From positions 1 through 5,742 of the forward strand of contig CAJGCM010000140.1 in assembly GCA_904501765.1 (NCBI GenBank): a DNA stretch of 5,742 bases. The letters run 5' to 3'. This DNA is from an uncultured Clostridia bacterium. GTDB lineage: Bacteria > Bacillota > Clostridia > Oscillospirales > CAG-272. Below the pieces are notes generated by a model that did not search any database, had not been told where the DNA came from, and saw only the letters and a list, made by a program, of their open reading frames with translations. The position numbers and the translations under genes were made by a program. How positions within the stretch are numbered: position 1 is the first letter of the stretch; every line of letters begins with the position of its first letter. This document shows positions 1 through 4,414 of this stretch, one piece after another.

Positions 1-218
1 CACTCGTGCTTCTCCCGAAGCAGATAATCTACGCTGACTCCAAAATAGTCCGCAATCTGCTTCAGCACCGCTATATCGGGAACGCTCTCGCCTCTTTCCC
101 ACTTGGATACCGCCTTATCCGAATAATTCAGAATCTCGGCAAGGTTTCCCTGGGTAAGCCCTCTGCCCAAGCGGAGCGCAGAAATATTTTTCGCTATGAT
201 ATCGCGCAGGTCTTTCAT
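1..218 (-). CDS. XRE-family helix-turn-helix transcriptional regulator (C-terminal part missing)
   Basis: Seen: an ATG at 218-216 opens a minus-strand frame of 72 codons that stays open to the left edge, so the gene is cut and its stop lies outside. The protein starts MKDLRDIIAKNISALRLGRG and has the Cro/CI-type helix-turn-helix: residues about 21-31 (LTQGNLAEILN) form the second helix, and residues 33-43 (SDKAVSKWERG) the turn and recognition helix. The following residues to about 67, ending VSVDYLL, match the end of the classical five-helix domain. Known: XRE proteins of this type bind short operator palindromes and often control themselves and a neighbour; many carry an extra C-terminal domain, not visible here. 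A weak ribosome site (AAAGGAAA) lies about 12 bases before the ATG. Inference: it is divergent from the SGNH hydrolase gene and may act on the box cluster between them. The family is clear; its target is not. Confidence 0.93.
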   Translation of the reverse strand, partial: MKDLRDIIAKNISALRLGRGLTQGNLAEILNYSDKAVSKWERGESVPDIAVLKQIADYFGVSVDYLLREKHE

Positions 219-264
219 GTAAACTTTAGTTTCCTTTTTTGTAAAGTAAATATAATATACATAT

Positions 265-293
265 ATAATAGCACATATTTTAACTTTTTTCAA
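265..293 (-). promoter_or_regulatory. Predicted sigma-A promoter of the XRE regulator
   Basis: On the minus strand a -35 TTGAAA (293-288) and a -10 TATTAT (270-265) are separated by exactly 17 bp; each matches the consensus at 5 of 6 positions. The predicted start near 258 leaves a leader of about 40 bases before the ATG at 218. The GTAGAAT boxes begin 13 bp upstream of the -35. Confidence 0.65.
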
Positions 294-305
294 TAGTTTT
301 TGCCG

Positions 306-366
306 ATTCTACTGTGAGTAGAATTCAATTCTACCAAAAAAGCTCGGGATTTCTTCACGGTAGAAT
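306..366. promoter_or_regulatory. Cluster of four GTAGAAT/ATTCTAC boxes, probable operator
   Basis: The 7-mer occurs four times: ATTCTAC at 306-312, GTAGAAT at 318-324, ATTCTAC at 328-334 and GTAGAAT at 360-366. The two middle copies form a perfect 17-bp palindrome, GTAGAATTcAATTCTAC (318-334), and the first two form a second inverted repeat with a 5-base gap. Box centres are 12, 10 and 32 bp apart, close to whole helical turns, as expected for protein dimers bound on one face of the DNA. The cluster lies between the predicted promoters of the XRE gene and the SGNH hydrolase gene. That the XRE protein is the binder is inference from adjacency. Confidence 0.55.
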
Positions 367-406
367 GCTCCGAAAAAAGAAGAGAGAGAAAGGACTTATA
401 GGTAGG

Positions 407-435
407 GTGACTTTCGTTTGAAATTCGGTTATTAT
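407..435 (+). promoter_or_regulatory. Candidate promoter of the SGNH hydrolase gene
   Basis: GTGACT (407-412, 4 of 6 matches to the -35 consensus) and TATTAT (430-435, 5 of 6 to the -10) are 17 bp apart. Transcription would start near 442, giving a leader of about 35 bases. The last GTAGAAT box ends 40 bp upstream of this -35, a place that suits an activator or a looping repressor. Confidence 0.4.
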
Positions 436-476
436 AAGTACGTAAAAAACAAGCTTCATGCGAGGAGGATACGAAT

Positions 477-1166
477 ATGAAAAAGGTGATTATATACGGA
501 GATTCAATTATGAGGGGCGTTACCTATTCTGCGGAAAGGGGCGCTCATACGCTTTGTCGGGGGCATAAGCTTGAAAGGGTTTCAGCCTTGGGGCTTGACG
601 TAAAAAATTATGCCAGAATGGGAGCCACCATAGACAAAGGAATTGATATGCTCGACAGAACCATTGACGAATGCGATGCCAATACGGCGGTTATTTTTGA
701 ATTTGGCGGAAACGACTGCGATTACGACTGGCGCCAGGTGTCACAAGACCCGACAGCTTCCCACCGTCCCAACACCGAGGAAAAGGATTTTATGGAAAAA
801 TATTTATCAGCTATCAGGCGCATAGAGGAAACCGGCGCTGAAATAATAATTTCCACCCTGATACCCGTTGACTCGGAAAAATATATTGAATGGATAACAA
901 AAAATAATTCCTATGACAACATATTAGGCTGGCTCGGCGACGTGTCAATGCTTCACAGATGGCAGGAGCGATATAACAAGATGGTTGAAGAGATTGCGAG
1001 AAGCACCCATCACAAGTTGCTTGACGTAAGAGAGAAGTTTCTCCTTTCTCACGATTTCAAGAGCCTTATTTCCCCAGACGGAATTCACCCTACCGACACA
1101 GGTCACGACCTAATTGAAGGCGAGCTATGCTCCTTACTCAAAAATTATGTTTCCGTTTCTGCATAA
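477..1166 (+). CDS. SGNH/GDSL-family hydrolase (esterase or lipase-like)
   Basis: A 229-residue protein with all four signature blocks of the SGNH superfamily: block I GDS at residues 8-10 (nucleophile Ser10), block II Gly49 in ARMGAT, block III GGND at 77-80 (oxyanion-hole Asn79), and block V DGIH at 201-204 (catalytic Asp201 and His204). Known: this fold hydrolyses ester bonds of lipids, acylated sugars or acyl-thioesters, and the substrate cannot be read from these motifs. There is no signal peptide or membrane segment, because the GDS block starts at residue 8, so it should act in the cytoplasm. The start is fixed by a strong AGGAGG at 463-468, 8 bases before the ATG. It is transcribed alone, divergent from the XRE regulator, and may be under that regulator's control. 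I see no clear intrinsic terminator behind it. The family assignment is secure and the function open. Confidence 0.92.
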   Translation: MKKVIIYGDSIMRGVTYSAERGAHTLCRGHKLERVSALGLDVKNYARMGATIDKGIDMLDRTIDECDANTAVIFEFGGNDCDYDWRQVSQDPTASHRPNTEEKDFMEKYLSAIRRIEETGAEIIISTLIPVDSEKYIEWITKNNSYDNILGWLGDVSMLHRWQERYNKMVEEIARSTHHKLLDVREKFLLSHDFKSLISPDGIHPTDTGHDLIEGELCSLLKNYVSVSA

Positions 1167-1277
1167 ACCGTTTTTTACAAATTTAATATTTGTAGCTTGA
1201 TTTTGATTAGAATTTTCTCTGATTTTGTAAAATAGTACAATGTTTTTGGAATATTGTTTTAATATGCCTGTCGATTG

Positions 1278-1306
1278 GTGACATTTAAATCTTTTTACTG
1301 TAAAAT
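1278..1306 (+). promoter_or_regulatory. Predicted promoter of the acetyltransferase-glmM operon
   Basis: GTGACA (1278-1283) and TAAAAT (1301-1306), each 5 of 6 to the sigma-A consensus, are separated by 17 bp. Transcription should start near 1313, leaving a leader of about 120 bases before the ATG at 1435. The -10 overlaps a perfect 13-bp palindrome, TTTTACtGTAAAA (1293-1305), which a repressor could use as an operator. Confidence 0.6.
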
Positions 1307-1313
1307 GATATGG

Positions 1314-1336
1314 ACGGTTTTTACCACGGTTTTTAC
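1314..1336 (+). repeat. Tandem 11-bp direct repeat ACGGTTTTTAC
   Basis: ACGGTTTTTAC occurs exactly at 1314-1324 and 1326-1336, a 12-bp period with one intervening C. It begins at the predicted transcription start of the acetyltransferase-glmM operon. It could be a DNA operator or an RNA-binding repeat at the 5' end of the transcript; the sequence does not decide between them. Confidence 0.6.
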
Positions 1337-1350
1337 ATTGTCGGTCGTAC

Positions 1351-1381
1351 ATCGAAAAAGCTAATTTTTCGGTTATTTTTT
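1351..1381 (+). promoter_or_regulatory. Terminator-like hairpin in the leader (possible attenuator)
   Basis: CGAAAAA (1353-1359), a 5-base loop GCTAA, and TTTTTCG (1365-1371) pair perfectly; a U-G and an A-U pair extend the stem to 9 bp. A T-rich tail follows (1373-1381, seven of the last eight bases T). The stem is AT-rich and so weak. It lies downstream of the predicted promoter and upstream of the acetyltransferase start, so it could attenuate the operon. If the promoter is misplaced it could instead end the SGNH hydrolase transcript. Confidence 0.4.
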
Positions 1382-1402
1382 ACGGCGCAACACATACGCC
1401 GT
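1382..1402 (+). promoter_or_regulatory. GC-rich hairpin just upstream of the acetyltransferase start region
   Basis: ACGGCG (1382-1387) and CGCCGT (1397-1402) form a perfect 6-bp GC-rich stem with a 9-base loop. It directly follows the T-run of the preceding hairpin and ends 14 bases before the ribosome site of the acetyltransferase. No T-run follows it, so it is not a terminator; a role in translation or mRNA stability is possible but unproven. Confidence 0.4.
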
Positions 1403-1416
1403 CTATGCTGATAACG

Positions 1417-1422
1417 AAAGGA
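1417..1422 (+). promoter_or_regulatory. Ribosome-binding site deciding the acetyltransferase start
   Basis: AAAGGA lies 12 bases before the ATG at 1435. The in-frame ATG at 1405 has no Shine-Dalgarno-like sequence before it and sits 2 bases after a GC-rich hairpin, and the ten residues it would add resemble no part of the family. The later start is therefore preferred. Confidence 0.55.
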
Positions 1423-1434
1423 ACGATATTCATT

Positions 1435-2094
1435 ATGTCAATACCAAAGACGACGGAGCTTTTTGATTTATCATACACACTCGCAGCTCCAATTCTTAAA
1501 AACACGGAATACCCCTTTGAGGCTCTTCCGAAAATCAAGGAATTCGTAAGGACGATAGGACCAACCCTCGGATACGAGGAGATAGCTCCCGAGGTCTGGG
1601 TTGCACCCGACGTAAAAATCGCACCTACCGCAGTTATAGAAGGACCTACCGTAATAGGTGCGGGTACCGAGGTTCGCCCCGGCGCTTTTATACGAGGCTC
1701 TGCGCTTATCGGTGAGGGTGTCGTTGTTGGAAACAGCACTGAAATCAAAAACGCTATAATATTTGACAAGGTTCAGATTCCTCACTACAATTACGTGGGC
1801 GACTCGATTTTAGGATACCGCTCTCATATGGGAGCCGGAGCTATCGCCTCTAATTTCAAGCTCGACCACAGCAATATATCCGTTCGCTCCGGCGAGGAGA
1901 AATACGATACCGGACTCAGAAAGTTCGGCGCTATTCTCGGCGACTTTGCCGAGGTTGGCTGCAACAGCGTTATGTGTCCCGGCACTATAATAGGAAAAGA
2001 GAGCATTGTTTATCCTCTTTCAAGGGTAAGAGGAGTCATTCCCGAGCGCTCCATTTTCGATTCTGACGGAAAAATTCGTGAAAGAAGACTTTGA
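1435..2094 (+). CDS. Left-handed beta-helix acyltransferase, probable glucosamine-1-phosphate N-acetyltransferase (GlmU C-terminal-like)
   Basis: A 219-residue protein from the chosen ATG (229 if the ATG at 1405 is used). Residues about 53-140 carry hexapeptide repeats of the left-handed beta-helix fold. The region 99-140 parallels the acetyltransferase active site of GlmU: VGN at 98-100, then PHYNYVGD at 116-123 matching GlmU's GHLTYLGD, so His117 corresponds to the catalytic histidine (His363 in E. coli). GAGAIASNF at 133-141 matches GAGTITCNY. There is no nucleotidyltransferase domain: the N-terminal ~50 residues lack the GxGTRM signature, so it should not make UDP-GlcNAc by itself. Known: the GlmU C-terminal domain transfers acetyl from acetyl-CoA to glucosamine-1-phosphate. 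Inference: with glmM 78 bp downstream it would use the GlmM product. Such proteins are often labelled UDP-GlcNAc pyrophosphorylase, which the sequence does not support. A different sugar-phosphate or amino-sugar acceptor remains possible. Confidence 0.82.
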   Translation: MSIPKTTELFDLSYTLAAPILKNTEYPFEALPKIKEFVRTIGPTLGYEEIAPEVWVAPDVKIAPTAVIEGPTVIGAGTEVRPGAFIRGSALIGEGVVVGNSTEIKNAIIFDKVQIPHYNYVGDSILGYRSHMGAGAIASNFKLDHSNISVRSGEEKYDTGLRKFGAILGDFAEVGCNSVMCPGTIIGKESIVYPLSRVRGVIPERSIFDSDGKIRERRL

Positions 2095-2172
2095 TTCACG
2101 ATATTAAATCCAAGAGAAATACAAAACCTCACCTAAAATACACAAATTCAAAATTAAGCAAGGAAGATTATT

Positions 2173-3528
2173 ATGAGAAGACTTTTTGGAACAGACGGAG
2201 TTCGCGGTATTGCAAACGAATTTTTAAGCTGTGAGAGAGCTATGCAGATAGGAAGAGCTCTCGGCACTATACTTTCATCAAACCATAAATACAGACCCAA
2301 GGTTATAATAGGAATGGACACGAGAATTTCCTCGGAAATGCTCTCTTCTGCACTTTGCGCAGGACTTTGCTCCGTGGGAAGTGACTGCATCACGCTGGGC
2401 GTTGTGCCTACCCCCGCAGTTGCCTATCTCGTTCAGAAATACGGAGCAAAGGCAGGCGTTATGATATCTGCCTCTCACAACCCCTACCCCTACAACGGCA
2501 TTAAGATTTTCGGGTCCGAGGGATACAAGCTTTCAGACGAGCTTGAAGAGCAGATTGAATCAATAGTTCTTGACAACACACCTCCCGTAAAACCTGCGTC
2601 GCCGGAGGAAATAGGAACTCGCCGCGACGAGCCTAACGCCCTTAAGGATTATATAGATTTCGTTAAGAATACAGCAGGGGTGAGCCTTGAAGGTATGAGA
2701 ATTGCCATCGACTGCGCAAACGGCTCCTCCTCCGTTACCGCAAGGACGCTCTTCTCCTCTCTCGGCGCAGAATGCCATATGCTTTCAATGTCACCCGACG
2801 GAATTAATATAAACGAAAAATGCGGCTCCACTCACCTTGAAGCTCTTAAGGCTTACGTGAAAATCAACGATTGCGATGCGGGAATCGCCTTTGACGGTGA
2901 TGCCGACAGATGCCTTGCGGTTGACGAAAACGGACAGGAGGTTGACGGAGATTTCATAATGGCTATACTCTCTCTTGATTTAAAAAGACAGGGAAAGCTT
3001 AAAAAGGACACCGTCGTCGGAACCATTATGACCAACTTCGGCTTCCAGAAATTCTGCGACGATAACGAGCTGAGATTTATTGCGGCAAACGTTGGTGACA
3101 GATACGTGCTTGAAACAATCAACCGTGAAGGATATTCCTTCGGAGGTGAGCAATCCGGTCATATTATCTTAAGAGATTACGCAACAACAGGTGACGGACA
3201 GATGACCGCTGTAGCTCTTCTTTGCTGCATGAAGAGAACCGGCAAAAAGCTCTCTGAGCTTTGCTCGGTTATGAAAAGATATCCTCAACATATCGTTAAC
3301 ATCAGAACAACTCCCGACGGCAAAATCGCTATGTTTACCGACGAGGATATAAAGAAAATCGTTGCCGATGCTGAAAAGAAGATTGAGGGCAGAGGAAGAG
3401 TTGTGGTACGTCCCTCGGGAACCGAGCCTGTTGTCAGAATTATGATTGAAGGCGAAAATTACGAGGAAACAGTTTCCCTTTGCGAAGAAACCGCAGCAAG
3501 GATTTCCGAGAAGCTTAAAGGCTATTGA
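2173..3528 (+). CDS. glmM: Phosphoglucosamine mutase GlmM
   Basis: Converts glucosamine-6-phosphate to glucosamine-1-phosphate, a cytoplasmic step towards UDP-GlcNAc for peptidoglycan and other cell-wall polymers. The 451-residue length is normal for GlmM. All four alpha-D-phosphohexomutase signatures are present: the N-terminal RLFGTDGVRG (3-12); the active-site loop SASHNP (99-104) with phosphorylated Ser101; the Mg-binding loop DGDADR (241-246); the sugar-recognition loop GEQSGH (325-330), whose form is typical of GlmM rather than phosphoglucomutase; and the phosphate-binding loop RPSGTEP (413-419). Ser101 must be phosphorylated for activity in this family. The ATG at 2173 is preceded 6 bases upstream by AAGGAAG (2160-2166). 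It lies 78 bp after the acetyltransferase gene with no visible terminator between, so the two are probably co-transcribed. A strong terminator follows at 3584. No frameshift or missing residue was seen. Confidence 0.97.
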   Translation: MRRLFGTDGVRGIANEFLSCERAMQIGRALGTILSSNHKYRPKVIIGMDTRISSEMLSSALCAGLCSVGSDCITLGVVPTPAVAYLVQKYGAKAGVMISASHNPYPYNGIKIFGSEGYKLSDELEEQIESIVLDNTPPVKPASPEEIGTRRDEPNALKDYIDFVKNTAGVSLEGMRIAIDCANGSSSVTARTLFSSLGAECHMLSMSPDGININEKCGSTHLEALKAYVKINDCDAGIAFDGDADRCLAVDENGQEVDGDFIMAILSLDLKRQGKLKKDTVVGTIMTNFGFQKFCDDNELRFIAANVGDRYVLETINREGYSFGGEQSGHIILRDYATTGDGQMTAVALLCCMKRTGKKLSELCSVMKRYPQHIVNIRTTPDGKIAMFTDEDIKKIVADAEKKIEGRGRVVVRPSGTEPVVRIMIEGENYEETVSLCEETAARISEKLKGY

Positions 3529-3535
3529 TTTGGAT

Positions 3536-3555
3536 AAACCTGTTTAAAGGTTTTT
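3536..3555 (+). terminator. Weak hairpin with T-run after glmM
   Basis: AAACCT (3536-3541) pairs with AGGTTT (3548-3553) around a 6-base loop, and the T-run reaches 3555. The stem is short and AT-rich, so this would be at most an auxiliary terminator ahead of the stronger one at 3584-3630. Confidence 0.3.
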
Positions 3556-3583
3556 CCGATTTTCAAAAACGAATTATATGAAG

Positions 3584-3630
3584 AAAGAGTTAAGGCACTA
3601 AAAATTACGGTGTCTTAACTCTTTTTGTTT
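3584..3630 (+). terminator. Strong Rho-independent terminator of the acetyltransferase-glmM operon
   Basis: A 15-bp stem formed by 3584-3598 and 3610-3624, with a single G-U pair (3595/3613) and an 11-base loop. It is followed by a T-rich tail through 3630, including TTTTT at 3622-3626. It ends the transcript about 55 bases after the glmM stop codon. Confidence 0.9.
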
Positions 3631-3657
3631 TACAAGCTATCTGTTTTCGGTTAAAAA
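3629..3657 (+). promoter_or_regulatory. Candidate promoter of the TspO gene
   Basis: TTTACA (3629-3634, 5 of 6 to the -35 consensus) and TAAAAA (3652-3657, 4 of 6 to the -10) are 17 bp apart, immediately behind the glmM terminator. It implies a leader of about 145 bases. A perfect TTGACA at 3737-3742 was also considered, but it has no -10 at 16-18 bp spacing. Confidence 0.35.
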
Positions 3658-3688
3658 GTAACGTAGTTTTTCGGAATACTCCTCTTCG

Positions 3689-3781
3689 TTTCTGCATAAG
3701 ATAAAGCAGAAAAGCCCGGCATTTTACCGAAGATTTTTGACACTCGGCATTGATGCTCCTCGGTGTGAAACACATCACCGA
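3689..3781 (+). promoter_or_regulatory. Hairpins in the TspO leader
   Basis: Two perfect stems are visible: TTTCTGC (3689-3695) with GCAGAAA (3706-3712) around a 10-base loop, and TCGGTG (3760-3765) with CACCGA (3776-3781) around another 10-base loop. The second ends 13 bases before the ribosome site. CGGCATT occurs twice (3717-3723 and 3745-3751). TCGGT could also pair with ACCGA at 3726-3730, so alternative folds are possible. I recognise no known riboswitch class. The rest of the 282-base gap between glmM and this gene holds the terminators and candidate promoter listed separately. Confidence 0.3.
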
Positions 3782-3794
3782 CACAAAACTTTAA

Positions 3795-3803
3795 AAGGGG
3801 TGA
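3795..3803 (+). promoter_or_regulatory. Ribosome-binding site fixing the TTG start of the TspO gene
   Basis: AAGGGGTGA, close to the ideal AAGGAGGTGA, sits 7 bases before the TTG at 3811. No in-frame ATG exists until Met27, which lies after the first membrane segment, so the TTG start is well supported. Confidence 0.75.
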
Positions 3804-3810
3804 TATTTCC

Positions 3811-4284
3811 TTGTGGAACAAAATTAAAATATACCTACTTTCCTGCGCAATTCCTCTTGCAGTAGGTGGTCTTTCCGCTCTTCTGACTATGGGAAATATG
3901 GACATTTACGATAGCATAACACGCCCACCCTTAGCTCCGCCCGGAATTCTGTTCCCCATTGTGTGGACTGTACTCTACCTGCTTATGGGAATAAGCTCGG
4001 GAATTATATGGGAGGGGCGACGGGGGGATATTGCCACGGCAAATAATTCGCTGATAGCTTATGCGGCGAGCCTTGTCGTAAACTTTGCCTGGAGCATTAT
4101 ATTCTTCAACTTTGAGGCTTTCCTTCTTGCGTTTTTATGGTTGCTTTTCTTGCTTTACCTTATTATAAGAACGGTATATCTTTACAACAAGCAAAACAAA
4201 ACAGCGGCTCTTCTGCAAATTCCTTATATCGTTTGGGTTGCTTTTGCGGGTTATTTGAGCTTTGCAATATGGATTCTTAACTAA
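3811..4284 (+). CDS. tspO: TspO/MBR family (tryptophan-rich sensory/translocator) membrane protein
   Basis: A 157-residue, very hydrophobic protein with five predicted membrane segments at about residues 7-27, 46-66, 79-99, 102-123 and 133-155, the full size of this family. Diagnostic motifs are PPLAPPGILFPIVWTVLY (39-56), NFAWSIIFFN (91-100) and PYIVWVAFAGYLSFAIW (138-154), including the conserved Trp52, Asn91, Trp94, Pro138 and Trp142. Known: bacterial TspO proteins, related to the mitochondrial translocator protein, bind porphyrins and related ligands and have been linked to tetrapyrrole handling and stress responses; the activity in clostridia is not settled. It is expected in the cytoplasmic membrane. 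Translation starts at TTG behind a strong ribosome site. The gene appears to be a single transcription unit, between the glmM terminator and a bidirectional terminator, after a roughly 145-base structured leader. Confidence 0.93.
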   Translation: MWNKIKIYLLSCAIPLAVGGLSALLTMGNMDIYDSITRPPLAPPGILFPIVWTVLYLLMGISSGIIWEGRRGDIATANNSLIAYAASLVVNFAWSIIFFNFEAFLLAFLWLLFLLYLIIRTVYLYNKQNKTAALLQIPYIVWVAFAGYLSFAIWILN

Positions 4285-4347
4285 GAGCTCTGTGTTAAAT
4301 ATAGTGCTCAACATAGATATAAAAGATTCTGAAGATTTGGATTAACC

Positions 4348-4406
4348 AAAAAAACGGACTGATGCGCTATAAAGCTCCTTGCGTATCAGTCCGTTGTATT
4401 TTTTTC
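4348..4406. terminator. Bidirectional intrinsic terminator between tspO and the protease gene
   Basis: A 15-bp stem made of 4353-4367 and 4381-4395, with one G-U pair (4364/4384) and a 13-base loop. On the plus strand a T-run follows (4399-4405); on the minus strand the A-run 4348-4354 reads as seven T. It lies between two convergent genes, about 70 bases after the tspO stop and 20 bases after the protease stop, and can end both transcripts. Confidence 0.9.
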
Positions 4407-4414
4407 GGTCACCG

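Noticed and set aside
6..296. Plus-strand open frame of 96 codons
   Set aside because: It is antisense to the clear XRE coding frame, runs into the AT-rich promoter region, and its product resembles nothing.
418..423. TTGAAA as a -35 for the SGNH gene
   Set aside because: At 17 bp downstream the sequence is CGTAAA, a poor -10, and the start would fall within a few bases of the ribosome site.
1176..1194. TACAAAT/ATTTGTA hairpin after the SGNH gene as a terminator
   Set aside because: The 7-bp stem is almost all AT and the T-run precedes rather than follows it, so it is unlikely to terminate.
1134..1352. Minus-strand open frame of 72 codons over the end of the SGNH gene and the next intergenic region
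   Set aside because: Low-complexity product (Asn, Lys and Ile rich) from AT-rich DNA, with no family resemblance; it also runs through the predicted plus-strand promoter.
1380..1785. Two minus-strand open frames opposite the acetyltransferase gene
   Set aside because: Both are shadows of the beta-helix coding sequence, whose repeats keep the opposite strand free of stops.
3737..3742. Perfect TTGACA as a -35 for tspO
   Set aside because: No acceptable -10 at 16-18 bp spacing; the downstream bases are GC-rich (TCGGTG).
3651..3905. Minus-strand open frame of 84 codons overlapping the tspO leader and 5' end
   Set aside because: No recognisable domain, overlaps a well-supported gene, and no plausible ribosome site was seen.
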